From: Paraspadella gotoi
Taxonomy: Eukaryota > Chaetognatha
DNA length: 64,000 nucleotides
Direction of reading: 5' to 3'
NCBI GenBank assembly: GCA_051294375.1
Contig: CM119265.1
Coordinates: forward strand, 12,513,866 to 12,577,865
Made by a program: the position numbers and the translations under genes. The first letter of the stretch is position 1, and the number at the start of each line of letters is the position of its first letter. The notes beneath the pieces were generated by a model. That model saw only the letters and a program-made list of their open reading frames with translations, searched no databases and had not been told where the DNA came from. Below are positions 11,861 to 24,762 of this stretch, piece by piece.

Positions 11861-12024
11861 GCGCCGATGAAATCGTCCTTTTGGCACATGGCATTGTGTG
11901 GCACAAAAGCCGCATGGACAATTTGGACATGGATCGAATTGACAAAGGACGCATCTACTGGCAAACAGATGACTTTGATTCTTTCGTACAGAAACGCGCG
12001 GGAAGGCCGCTGGAAGAAGGAGAG
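11861..12024 (+). CDS. Candidate internal exon of an unrecognised gene
   Basis: After a good acceptor (pyrimidines then GCGTCAG ending at 11860), the frame beginning ADEIVLLAHGIVWHKS continues through DRIDKGRIYWQTDDFDSF and QKRAGRPLEEGE to a possible donor GTGGGG at 12025. Amino-acid usage is well mixed, unlike the surrounding repeats, and another frame of the same stretch is also open. I do not recognise the family. No partner exon is identified, so it is either an isolated exon of a plus-strand gene that starts in this poorly coding region or an old remnant. The 5' end could also lie slightly further upstream. Confidence 0.4.
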
Positions 12025-12254
12025 GTGGGGTTGTGAAGGGAGATTGGAAGAAGACAAAAGAGGAGACGAGATGAATAGTGGTCCGTCAGAAGAAGAAAAA
12101 GAAGGAGAGAAAGAAAAAGAGAGAAAGAGAAAGCGATGGAGACAGGGGCGATGAATGAAAGAGCCATGGAAAGAAAATGAAAGAGAGAAAAGGAAAGCAA
12201 CAGAGAGAGAGAGAATTAGATGAGGCGGGAGTGAGAGCCTCGCGGTAATTAGGA

Positions 12255-12324
<70 letters not shown>

Positions 12325-14220
12325 GAGAGAGAGAGAGATTGGCGTCTGGATCGAACAGGCCGAATGACGTCATTGTCGCCCCCTTTTTCTCGATCGGTAT
12401 TTCTGTCTCCTTTGTCATTCTCTTCCCTATTATTTTACATTGTCTTTCTTCCGCTTTTTCTTTATTTTTATTTGTTTTCCAACTTTTTTTCTCGTCCGCC
12501 CCATCCTCTTGTCAAACAGCTCGTTTATTCCAAAGCTTTTCATCCCACTCGGTTTTTTCTCCTCGCGACCGTCTCAGATCTTCGTGACATTTTTGGCTCG
12601 ATCAGTTTTTTCGTCTTTATATTTATTTATATTTATTCTTATAATTTCATATTTCATAATTCCTTCGATCGACTCGGGCTCTCCTTGTATCATCCTTTGT
12701 TATTTTTCCTGCTCCACATTTCGCCACTGAGACTCTGACCGCTGAGCGTGCCCATCTACTCCTCACCCCTGCCCACCCTAGTCGTCTGCTTCTCTAAACT
12801 CCTCCCCCTCCGCCCACCCTCTTCGTCGTCTGCTTCGCTCGAGACGATTAAGTCTTTTCCACTGAATAGATACAAAAGTATGCGAAGCGAGAGGCTCCGC
12901 CGTTGAGTGTCGCGCGTGTTAACTTCGTTGATTCGATAGTTAACGCGTTCGCGATAGAACTGCACAAGATGGCGTTCGCAATATTTGTGACGCTCTTGCC
13001 ACTTGATGGGCCCTTTGGAAACGAAAACAAATTTGACATTCGCGGTGATTTCTCTTTTAAAAAACGGAATCGGAACAAAAATCGGGCGTGTTTATTTCGA
13101 GATCTGTGTGGATGAATAAAATTAATTCATCAGAAAGTTTTGAGATTTATTTTTATTTTTATTTTTACCATCAACAATATTTCTATCTCTATTTTGTAAT
13201 TTCCTATATTCATTGTGTTGTTTATCTTTCAGATGCGATCATCTCTTTTTCCATTAACTTTTACTTGAAATTATCTCGATACAAAATATCATGGACTTCA
13301 TTTAAATATGCAAGACATAACTACGCACATTTTTATGAACCAATAGGAGATACAATTTAGATTTTCAATTCGAAAAATTGTGAGAAAATTTAGAAAGAAC
13401 TAAATGTTCTTAACAGACAAATTCAGATATAAGTAATTAAGTTTATAACTAAAATTTTAAAATTTAAAAAACCTTTCATAATAAAAAAGGAAACAAATTA
13501 GCGTACAACAACTAACAACTAACAACTAACCTTGTTAAATAAATACTGCTATCCCAAGATAAGAAAAAAAAATCTGAAGACGGGAGTTGCTTAAGATGGA
13601 GACGGAAATAACTGGCGCGGAGAGAAACAGGACCTTAAGCCGAGATTGACGCTGAAATCAAAAGGATAAACAAACATCCAAGGGGAAACGTCATCTAGAA
13701 ATGGAATCGAGGAAATCAGTTCGGGGTGTGGGAACGTCTCGGGGGAAAGGGAAAGGAATTTGCGGGAGAGAGAGAGAGAGAGAGAGAGGGAGGGTGAGAG
13801 AAAGAGAGAGAGAGAGAGAGAGAGGGTGAGAAAAAGGGACAAAAAGAAACAAAGAATTAAAAATTATGCAAAGATTTATGGCTTCTCAGGACTGAAGCTT
13901 TTTATTTCTTTTATCCTTTTCTTCTTCTCTCACCTTCCTTTCTATACAACCAAAGGCCAACTTTTAATTTATTAGAAACGACATCGTATAAAATTGTTAA
14001 TAATAAAGGTTATACTTCCCATAAAAGTCAATTTGCTAAGGAAATATCAGTAAAAAGCTTGACCTTTAAACCATTCGATAAAGGGAGAGATAGAGAGAGA
14101 TCGAAAGAGAGAGAGAGAGAGCGCGAGAGAGAGAGATAGAGAGAGAAAATAGAATCGAATTGAATCGAAAAAAAACCCGGCTTTGTCGCTTTGTGCAACT
14201 TTACGAGAGAGAAAAAAGAG

Positions 14221-14283
<63 letters not shown>

Positions 14284-14864
14284 CGAAGCAGATTGAATTG
14301 ACAGGTTTTAAGGACGCCTCTTTCATTTCCATATTCGGTAAGGACGCGAATTCGACCGGAAGCGACATTTTCATCGGAAATCCTTTCTTCTCGGCCGCGT
14401 CGTCATGGTAACCGAGGCGGAACTGAGACGTTTCAGGAATAACCTTTCGTCGCGGAGACACATTGTGCAAATGTTTTTATTATCGCTCCGTCGAGTCGTC
14501 GCTGAAGCGCGAACGTTGGCATTTACGTTCGTAATAAATGTAATGAAGCGAAAGAAAAACCGGATATAGAAATGTAAGACGGTAAAGAGAGTAATTCCGG
14601 GCGACGTGATTCGCCGTCATCCTTCACCATCTCCCACTTCTTCCATCCCTACGTCAATTCGCGCGCGCCATGGGGCGCCATGGGGCTCGTGATCATCTCC
14701 AAGTCAAAAAGGACTCTTTTTTTTTTGTTCGACCGAAAGGGGGGCACAAGAATTCGCCCGGCCATAAAAATAGATATATATTCCTATTAAAACGTTCATC
14801 AGAATAATATGAAAAGGCATTATCCGCGCTAACGGGCTAACTGTGACGTGGACGACCCTGGTGG

Positions 14865-14909
<45 letters not shown>

Positions 14910-15707
14910 GTCGTCGTCGTCCCGTTTCCAAAAATAGAAGGAGAATGGAGTTTCACACGCACGCCCCTCGGTCAGCGCTCGAAAAAAAAAAGGGACGAGA
15001 CTAATAAGGAAAAATGATAGTGATATACACTAAGTGTGATGGAGGAGGATTCAATGACAGACGTCCCGATGTTATACGAGCGAAAGATCCTGATGGATCA
15101 CTTCTTTTTTTTTTCCCCCAATGAAAAAGAATAAAAAGAAAGAATTTCGGCGACGACGAAGACAGAAAAAAAAAAGTCGAGGTGGTTTTTCGCGCGCGGA
15201 ATTCGTGATTCGTAACGAGTGAGATCTGATTATATTGGAGATATATGGGACTCTTGTTTTATGATTCGGAATTTGTCAATCGTGGCGAATATATTATTTG
15301 TGAATATTAAGCAGAATCGTCTAAGGAATAGTTAATGTTGAGTTAATAACTTAATATTAGGGATTATATTGTTTTCATATTTTGCCATCACGAAAGGAGT
15401 TTACGACTTCACTTGCAACTGACCTAAAACCAATTAAAAAAGTTTTAAACCTTAAGACCTAGCTACTTTCATATACATTTTTTTTTCATTACGAAATAGT
15501 TTTTGATTTATCTAATTTCAGAAAAAAAATATAAATTTAAATTTTGAAATTAGAAATCGGAGATTTTCGCGATTTTTTTTTTTCACGATGAAAAATGTTG
15601 CGAAGAAAAAGTCTTTCTTCTTCTCTCGCTCCATCGCGATTCTGTGGAGAGAGAAAAATTCTCGTTTCGCGAGAAACGCGTCGGAGTAGCGAGCGAGCGA
15701 GCGAGCG

Positions 15708-15798
<91 letters not shown>

Positions 15799-16558
15799 TG
15801 GCACGGATTTTAGTCCGCGTTGGCGTCGTCTCTTGCGGCGTCATGGAACGTAGGCGTCAAATATTCAAACAAAAAACAAATAAAAACTAACGTTTCTCGG
15901 TTCGGTTATTTTTATCAGTTTCTATTCTCCATCGTTTTTTTCGCCGCAGCTTTTTCTTAGTCGTTCTCTCTTCGTCCTTCTTATCTTTTCTTTTTCGGGA
16001 CTTTTCTTTCGTTTTGCTTCGCTTTCTGTTTTTTTTTTCTTTTCGTTTTTTTTCTTTTCTTTTTTAAGACTTTTCTTTCGTTCTGCTTTGCTTTCTGGTT
16101 TTCTTTTCTTTTCTTTTTTAGGACTTTTCTTTCGTTCTACTTCGCTTTCTGTTTTTTTTTCTTTTCTTTTCTTTCCTTTCCTTTTTTATGACTTTTCTTT
16201 CGTTCTACTTCGTGTTCTGTTTTTCTTTTCTCCGACTTTCCTACTTCCTACTTTCCCACAACTTAGTAAATCGTAACTTCTTATCTTCCTTCTTCGATTT
16301 CTTCTTTCCACCTTCCAAGTCGTCAAATCGCCCGTCCTCGATCCTAATTCTCTATCCTCGTATTTCTAGCCTCTCCAAATGATCTTCCACTTTCTCCCCA
16401 GTCCCTCAAAACCCATCTCGGCTTGTTCCCTCTTTCCTTCAAACCATCAAAGTGAGACATTCCACCCCACGACTACTAAACTCGACCAGCACCCAAACAT
16501 AACCTTCACTCAATCTCACTTAACAACGAGTTTCTCTCACTCTCTCTCTCTCTCTCTC

Positions 16559-16641
<83 letters not shown>

Positions 16642-16756
16642 TCTCGGCGTTTTTTCCTTTTTTCCCCACTTTTCTTTCCTTCTTTTATATTTTTCCTTTG
16701 GCCCATTTCCTTCCCCAGCCGGGCTTAATCTAATCGACGTTCCTTCTCCCCTCTTC

Positions 16757-16815
<59 letters not shown>

Positions 16816-16870
16816 CCTTTATTTTCATTCTCATTTTTTCCTTTTTTTTTTTTTTTTTTTTTTTTTATAT
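12025..16870. other. Microsatellite-rich non-coding stretch
   Basis: No credible gene found. It contains GA tracts at about 12254-12338, 13768-13826, 14085-14146, 14217-14281 and 15711-15794 (the last preceded by GAGC units from 15690); CT tracts at 16541-16645 and 16760-16812; a (GTC)n repeat at 14864-14920; and pyrimidine-rich repeats at 15960-16260 with a repeated GACTTTTCTTTCGTT unit. A balanced patch at 12850-13080 is open on both strands but carries no recognisable motif. Confidence 0.6.
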
Positions 16871-16874
16871 TAAA

Positions 16875-17450
16875 AAACAACATTGGCCATGACAGTGACG
16901 CAATAAAATAATCAGAAAACATAACTAACGTAACAACAATGATGTAGACTGAATAAAAAAAATCAATCCGATACAGCATTGAAAATGACGTAATTACATA
17001 AACGTTGACTGTGTCATAATAGAACATACAAAACCCTTACCTGATAACATTAACTTTGACTGTGACTTAATAAAATAATCAGACCCGTACAAAATTTAAA
17101 ATGACGTAATATCAATTAACATTTACTGTGAATTATTAGTTTAATCAAACCCATACATCACAGAAAGTGAATTAATGACCGTGACTGCGACTCAATGAAA
17201 TAATGAAAATATTCATTTTTTTTTTAATTAAAAAGTCATTGACAATCACAATAAATCAATAAAATAATCAAAACATACAGGACCCAAAATGACATTGGAC
17301 TTGAAATTACACAAAACGACGTAATGACTTAATGACTAAAGGACTAAACGTGACTAGACATTAATTTTTTTTTGTTAAAAAGACGACGATGACAATGACA
17401 TAATAATTAATTAATTAATTAAAACATCAAAGCTTTATCAAAGCCTTACA
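16875..17450 (+). repeat. Degenerate tandem repeats (about 90-110 bp period)
   Basis: The theme 'TGACTGTGAC, then (C/T)AATAAAATAATCA, then CCATACA, then AAAATGACGTAAT' recurs several times (for example near 16890, 17055, 17180 and 17240-17290) with much divergence. It looks like an old satellite-like block. It ends in a T33 run at 17477-17510. Confidence 0.5.
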
Positions 17451-17473
17451 GTTACAAAGTGGTTAGAATTTCA

Positions 17474-17516
<43 letters not shown>

Positions 17517-17627
17517 TACCACAAAAACAGATTGACAAAATCAAAACAGTATCAGTGTATAAAACTAGAAACAGTAAGCAAGTAAAACTAAACTATCAAA
17601 TTACAACAGAAAAAAACACTAACAGAC

Positions 17628-18675
17628 CACGGTTCCCTAGACACCCCGAAAAAGAAAATAGAAATAACCCATTTCTGAAACACAAAAAAATGAAAAATAT
17701 AATGTTTTACTACATCGTAGTGAAGTCAAAAATTCTGATCCAAGCAAGTTTTTTTTTAATTGAATTTTAAAGTTTTGTTAATAATTTTTCATACAAAATA
17801 ATGAGAAACTAATCAACAACTTTGTCATTTCTTTGTCAAATTTTACTTTCTTTATATCAATCATTATCTACTGAAAGAGAGCTTTAATTTGAACTCACTT
17901 TCATGAGCCTACGATTATTCGTTCTAAAGTTAATATTTAAAATAACTCAATTTATTATAAAAAAATAGTAACCATTTGTAATTACTACATGAAAGATTTA
18001 ATCAATTCTTATTTAATAAAAAACTATAGAAATGTAACATACAATTGCTTAGCTTCAAATTAACCTAATTTTAAATTTTTCTTCAACCAATAACTACTAT
18101 GAAATGCTATGTATAAAATTGTTAAATTTTATATATATATTTTTTAAATAATTTAACATCAAGCAGAGCATAATTAGTAATATTATACATCCAAAAGAAT
18201 CCTCATTTTATGATCTTTCTTTTGAGTCTAATCTCAGTTCTCTGTGATAATTCGTTTTTGAGATATTGACAAAAACAATTCCACAAAATGCTTAAAAAGT
18301 AAAAAAAATATTCAAAAATATTAATATTTGAGTCAATTTTTGATATATTTATCATAAAAGGTTTTAATTGATAGGAAAATATGCCAATAATAAAATTAAA
18401 TTTCATATTTAAAGATTTTTTAATCAAACATGACTTGTGATCGCCTTTTTTTCTCCAAATATATACAAATAAAATTGTGAATTTGTCTATTTTTTGCTAA
18501 TATTTTAAGCTTTTAATATTAGAATTCTTACTGAAAAATGATATAATAAAAAAATATGGCTATTTCTGATTCTAACGAGCTATCATTACTTTAAAATATT
18601 CATAAAAATAAGTATTATATGAAGTCAAAATGAAAAAAAAATGTCAGTACCAAAAATCGATTTTTAGTAATTTCT

Positions 18676-18722
<47 letters not shown>

Positions 18723-19073
18723 GGAGAGAGAGAGAAGGGGAGGGAGATAAGATAGAAAGCCTTAATTATTATATTATTATATATATTACTATATTATATT
18801 ATATTATACTATATTATATTATTATATTATATTACTAAATTATATTATACTATAGTATATTATTACTATATTATATTATTACTATATTATTCACAAGTAG
18901 GAGAGTAAAAACCGGTTAATATTAAAAATTTTGTTCTTTTATATTATATAGTATAATATAATTATAGTAATATAATATAATAATATATATAGTATAATAT
19001 AATATAGTAATATAATATAATAATATAATAATAAGGCTTTCTATCTTTATCTCCCTCCCCTCTCTCTCTCTCC

Positions 19074-19120
<47 letters not shown>

Positions 19121-20162
19121 AGAAATTACTAAAAAATCGATTTCGGTACTGACATTTTTTTTCATTTTGACTTCATAATACTTATTTTTATGATATTTTA
19201 AAGTATGATAGCTCGTTAGAATCAGAAATAGCCATATTTTTATTATATCATTTTTCAGTAAGAATTCTAATATTAAAAGCTTAAAATATTAGCAAAAAAT
19301 AGACAAATCACAATTTTTATTTGTATATATTTGAGGAAAAAAGGCGATCACAAGTCATGTTTGATTAAAAAATCTTTAAATATGAAATTTAATTTATTAT
19401 TGGCATATTTTCCTATCAATTAAAACCTTTTATGATAAAATCTATCGAAAATTGACTCAAATATTAATATTATGATTATTTTTTTTACTTTTTAAGCATT
19501 TTGTGGAATTGTTTTTGTCAATATCTCAAAAAACGAATTATCACAGAGAACTGAGATTAGACTCAAAGAAAGATCATAAAATGAGGATTCTTTTGGATGT
19601 TACAATATTACTAATTATGCTCTTGCTTGATGTTAAATTATTTAAAAATATATATATAAAATTTAACAATTTTATACATAGCATTTCATAGTAGTTATTG
19701 GTTGAAGAAAAATTTTAAAATTAGGTTAATTTAAAGCTAAGCAATTGTATGTTACATTTCTATAGTTTTTTATTTAAATAAGAATTGATTAAGTTTTCAT
19801 GTAGTAATTACAAAATGGTTACTATTTTTGTAATAAATTGAGTTATTTTCAATAATAACTTGAGAACGAATAATCGTAGGCTTATGAAAGGAGTTTCAAA
19901 TTTAAAGCTCTCTTTCAGTAGATAATGATTGATATAAAGAAAGTAAAATTTGACAAAGAATGACAAAGTTGTTGATTAGTTTCTCAATTATTTTGTATGA
20001 AAATTATAACAAAACTTTAAAATTCAATTAAAAAAAAAACTTGCTTGGATCAGAATTTTTTGACTTCACTACGATGTAGTAAAGACATTATATTTTTCAT
20101 TTTTTTGTGTTTCAGAAATGGGTTATTTCTATTTTCTTTTTCGGGGTGTCTAGGGAACCGTG
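17628..20162. repeat. 2.5-kb near-perfect palindrome (foldback/MITE-like)
   Basis: The left arm, about 17628-18890, is repeated in reverse complement as the right arm, about 18940-20162. It starts CACGGTTCCCTAGACACCCC, and the right arm ends with the complement. Both arms contain, in mirrored order, an A/T-rich body, a GA (or CT) microsatellite and a run of ATT/TATTA repeats near the ~50-bp centre. The arms differ by scattered single-base changes and indels. AGAC stands immediately outside both ends (17624-17627 and 20163-20166), a possible 4-bp target duplication. No protein is encoded. It is either a foldback transposon or an inverted chimera from sequencing or assembly. Confidence 0.85.
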
Positions 20163-21075
20163 AGACACTAACGTTTAAATGGACTCATAAATAAAATGTT
20201 ATGAACTAATTCATAAGAAACTATCAAATATAACGTTCAAGAACGTTCTAAATTCATATTTTTAAACCAAAAAACATCAAGTATAAAAGGAAGCAACATT
20301 ATTATTTTTAATTCAAAAGTAAAAACTGATTTATTAAAATTCAACAAAAACAAAAGACACTACCGTTTAAATGGACTCATGAATAAAATATTATGAACTA
20401 ATTCATATGAAACTATAAAATACAACGTTCAAGAACGTTCAAAATTCAAATTTTATATATTTTTTCATAAGAAACTATAAAAAATAACATTCAAGAACGT
20501 TCAAAGAGCTAATGTAAAAATCATAAAACCGGAAAAAGTAAAAAACGTAAAATGTCAAATATCAAGAGAAGCAATAGTTTTTATTTTAAATTTATAATTA
20601 TAATGTGTTAAAGTAATTTTTTTAAGAAACGTTTAAAAACGTTAACGATAAAAGGGTCTAGATTTTGAAATGATAAAAATCTTTAAAAATATTAAAAACA
20701 AAAACATTATATAAAAAGGTAAAGAAAACAAAAACATTAGAAAAACGTTAAAAGTGTAAAACAAAACTTTTAAAACCTTGCAAAATTTTTATTTTTTTTA
20801 TTTTTGACTCATGAATAAAATATTATGAACTAATTCATATGAAACTATAAAATACAACGTTCAAGAACGTTTAAAATTTAAATTTTTATATATATTTTTT
20901 TTTTTTTATATATATATATATATATTTTTTTTTAGCAACGTTTAAAAACGTTAACGATAAAAAGTGTCTAGATTTTGAAATGATAAAAATCTTTAAAAAA
21001 CATTAAAAACAAAAACATTATATAAAAAGGTAAAGAAAACAAAAACATTAGAAAAACGTTAAAAGTGTAAAACAA
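20163..21075 (+). repeat. Direct-repeat block with AACGTT palindromes
   Basis: A unit containing GACTCATGAATAAAAT, then ATTATGAACTAATTCATA, then AACGTTCAAGAACGTT is found near 20170, 20357 and 20806. A second unit with GTCTAGATTTTGAAATGATA occurs near 20640 and 20950. Six imperfect palindromes of the form AACGTT-(4)-AACGTT lie at 20232, 20424, 20486, 20628, 20856 and 20937. The block lies on the 3' side of the minus-strand non-LTR element and may be its 3' UTR, but that is inference. Confidence 0.6.
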
Positions 21076-21621
21076 AACGTTTTTAAAACATTATAAGTGT
21101 ATAATGCACAAAAAGTGTAAAATATATGCCCAAAAATAATGTATAATGTATAATTGTAATAATAAAATAATGTATGAGTATAATTTGTTAGAGTAAAGGG
21201 CAGAGGGACCACGGCTCTAATAATTAATAATAGAAATAAAAAACTACCGTCACAAATCAACACATATTCAAAGGATGCAAATAAAACAAAAGGAGACGCT
21301 AATAAAAAACAAAAGATGCTAATGAAAACAAAAAGAAACGCTAACAACAAAATTAAGACACTAATAAATAAACAAAAAACTACTTCACATATATGCAAGA
21401 GCAAGAATAATCCCTACATCAACATCAAATAGAAAATACTATATAAAATCATAAAATATAAAAATAGAAAATAGTGAAACAAGTAATTTGCAAATTTTCA
21501 TATCATGTTATAAACCGATAACAGACACTACTACATAAAATTATTTATATGTGGTCCCTTAATACCCAATACCAGATACCCTCATTGATTAAACAAGTTC
21601 CAATAACCAATTCTAACTTGT
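21076..21621. other. AT-rich stretch, no gene
   Basis: Short AACAAAAG-type imperfect repeats at 21290-21360 and otherwise unremarkable AT-rich DNA. It may be non-LTR element 3' UTR. Confidence 0.4.
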
Positions 21622-23672
21622 TTAATTAAGTTTCCCCCACTCCATAGTCCCATCTTCATTTAATACACCCAGTACATTACCCAATAAAATTCGTTTTTTG
21701 AAACTTCCCAATCTGCCACTTAATTTGGCAACCCAATAGTCCTGTTCTATATCTTTTCTCAAATGAACAACAAAATATTTTCCAAAGTCTTTCAACCGCC
21801 ATCTCAAACATGCCTAATCCTCTCTGCTCTCATCTTGAATATAACAGATCTTAGAGTAAAACCTAATTTATTTCTTAACCTTACCTTAGCCCCTTGTCCT
21901 GTTAAACCTAAACTCATTTCTCGGTTATCAACTCTCTTATCATCAAATTTTAAAAGTGTCATACTCAACTTCTCCCAGAGTCTTACAACCACTTCGCACT
22001 GAGTCAAAATATGCCATCGCTCACGTGCTACAACACCACAAAGCTCACAAATACCATCACCTCTTCCTACATATGCGTAATCCATATATGCTGTCCAAAA
22101 GTTTAAACTTACCTGGCGCCAAATAGAAGACCTGACATAGTAAGAGGTATCAGAGTACATAATTGCACCCCAGATGGCCCTCCACTCATTCATTAAACTA
22201 ATTCCAAGTACTCTTTCCCATTTATCTTCATAATGTCTTATCACCCTAACATTAATTCTCAATTTATAATAAGTTTCCGCGAATGATATTTCACTCAACC
22301 TCCTATTGGCCCCCTGTACCTCTAAAGTGAAGTCAGGAGGATGATCAGTTGGAACAATATTTTCAATCTGCTCCCTCACTCTACATTGGATATCAAAAAT
22401 CCTTCTTCTCTGAGAGCGAGGAGTTTCATTCATTGGCATGTTCAAAAATTGACCAACAGTCTTAATTCCTCGTTCAACTATATTACCGAATGACTTTAAA
22501 ACTACTCCATCTGAATCAATCACACATGTATTATATAATAAATGGTAATTATCAATAGGCAAATTACCTGGTTTCAAATTTGAAAGGCAGGCATGACCAA
22601 GCCCTTACCGCCTCGGAATAATACCCGGCTAATACCAATGGTAATCCTGCTACCTTTGCCCTAAGGCTATCCAATCCATAAAAACCACATGCCTGTCCTC
22701 CAATAAGCTCATCCACTAAAACTCTAGCAAAAGATTCCTTAGGCATGTTTAATAACCTTTTAATCCACATTATTCTCTGTGCTTTAACCTTATCTTTGAT
22801 ATCCATTAATTGCGCTCCACCATTATAATAAGAATCCCTCAGCCTATCCTTAGCAATCTCTTTTCTGCCATGAAACATCCATTTTCTACTTCAGTTTCTA
22901 AAGCATCAATATCTCCCCAAGGAGGCGTCAACAATTCTGTTCTATACCATAAAGCAGAATACAGAAATACATTAGCTACCTTCGCCCTTCCTAAGGTTGA
23001 CAATGGTCGAGCTTTCCAAAGGGTCAACTTTGTCTTAATACCTCTAAAAACATCAACAAAATTTGCTTTTATCAAATCACCTCGACCCACCACATTCCTA
23101 AGATCTTTGCCATGTCTTTCCAGGCCAGACCACAGAAATCCTTAGGTTTATTCTTCCAAGGCCCTAACCACAACCCCACTGATTTACCCCTGTTAACCCT
23201 TGACCCCGCTGCCCTTTCATAACGAACTGCCTTATCCATAAACCTCTCTACCGATGCCTCTGACCCCAGGAAACCCTGGGTGTCATCAACGTAGACCCCT
23301 ACCTTTCTCTCAGCCCCTTTAATCTTAATTCCCTCTATCATTCGATCCTTCCTTATAAAATTAGCAAAAACCTCAGCCACTAAAATATATAGCGGCATAG
23401 AAGGAGAATCACCCTGATAGTTTCGCCCCTCATTTTTTCCCCCTTTTAGCTCTTGGCGTTCTAGTTTCCTTATTTTCTTCGTACTACCTTCTTGATATTC
23501 TCTTCCTTTTTCCCTCCCATCCTTCTTGATATTCTCTTCCTTTTTCCCTCCCATCCTTCTTGATATTCTCTTCCTTTTTCCCTCCCTTCCTCAATCCTTT
23601 TAAAATTTCACTCCAAAGTTTCTTTAATGAATCTTGGCCGCTCGGTTTTCCGTCTTCCAACTTTATATACAA
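21622..23672 (-). mobile_element. Non-LTR (LINE-type) retrotransposon, 5'-truncated, frame-broken
   Basis: Minus-strand fragments in several frames form one retrotransposon ORF2. 23420-23072 contains the reverse transcriptase catalytic region: SPSMPLYILVAEVFANFIR, then the Y-x-D-D box as VGVYVDDTQGF, then a GSRVNRGKSVG motif. 23093-22564 carries the thumb and connection region (RAKVANVFLYSALWYRTE). 22577-21804 ends with a C-terminal CCHC knuckle (CELCG, then H and C in WHILTQC, then RLWEKL). At least three frame breaks separate these pieces. The endonuclease and the first RT motifs are not found; a weak KPSGQDS patch near 23650 may be the start of RT. Clade not assigned. It copies its RNA into DNA at a nicked target; this copy cannot be active as written. 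Confidence 0.85.
23470..23595 (-). repeat. ~32-bp tandem repeat within the LINE fragment
   Basis: Three near-identical units of CCTTCTTGATATTCTCTTCC followed by TTTTTCCCTCCCAT. On the minus strand they read as repeats of a Lys/Glu/Gly-rich peptide (ENIKKDGREKGREY), placed just where the early RT motifs would be expected. Confidence 0.85.
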
Positions 23673-24762
23673 ATTAATTTTAAACCTTTTTATTCCTCCT
23701 CTTTTCCTTTCACGCTCGAATCATCTTTTCCCATTTCCTTTTTCAGTATTTTCCTTTTCAAAACTAATTTTCACTTCTTCCTTTCGCGGCTTCGATTTCC
23801 TTTTTTTTCCCCTTCTTTTCTCAAATTCCCTTTTTTCCTTTTTTTTCCTTCCTCCTTCTGCCTCCTTTTCGCTCGAGTCGCATCTGCATATTTTCTTTTC
23901 CTCATCGGTTACAGATTTTCCATTTTCTTCTTTCCTTTCTTTCTTTAGATTCAGAATCTCCGATCGCGCATCGAGACTTACCCTCGATCGTATTTCGAAG
24001 AAGGAACCTAAGCGCGAAGCAGCGCCCCGACTGACTTGGCTGCGAAACTCGCACACCTCGCTCGATTCGTCTTCGCACTGAGCAATCTTGCAAAGTCATA
24101 ACCGTCTTTCACCTCCTAATTATCGCGAAGGAAATGAGAACGGCGACGTTGGGATAAAGGAACAAGCCTGTCTCCTTATCTTTCTTTCCTTTCCTCCCTC
24201 ACCCACCCTCCTTCCTCCATCTCTCTCTCACTCCTCCTTTTTCCTTTCTAATCAACTCAACTCGCTAATTCCTTCCCTCAATCTGTCACCGTCCAATATG
24301 TCAGTCGACTGACCGTCTGGGTTTTTTTTCTCCACCTTCTCTCACTTTCTTTCTTCTTTCATTTCCGAGAAATCTTTTCTTAATTTCTTTTATCTTCTTC
24401 GTTAAACTTCTGCAGTTTTCCTCTTCTTTAATCCGTCTTTTCTTCTTCTTTTCTTTTTCTCCTTCTACTTCCTTCACCTCTCCCCTCTCTCCCTTGCCCA
24501 GCCACCCACCTTTCAACATTCCATTTGTCCATTTACCTCCCACAGCGCTCTCCGTTTTCCATCAGTCTTCTTTCAACTGTTTCTCTTTCATCTCCGCTTT
24601 TAGAGGTTTCCCGCGCGCGACCCTTGCACAGTGCTTCAGCCTGATAACCCAATAATCTTATTCTTCCTTTATTTTGGCATCTGGGTTCAACTGTTCCCAC
24701 TCCCTTTTTCTTTATATCTCTTTACTCTCACGCTTTACTTAATTCAAAATCTGAAAAATCTA
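23673..24762. other. Pyrimidine-rich DNA, no gene
   Basis: Long CT/TTCC-rich stretches separated by a balanced patch at 23940-24150. Open frames on both strands are low complexity. Nothing recognised. Confidence 0.5.

Noticed and set aside
12848-13115. Overlapping open frames on both strands
   Set aside because: Balanced composition leaves both strands open; neither shows a family motif or convincing splice sites.
18203-19691. Mirror-image open frames (about 60-75 codons) in the two arms of the palindrome
   Set aside because: Same sequence read from both arms, AT-rich, no motif, and frame differs between arms through indels.
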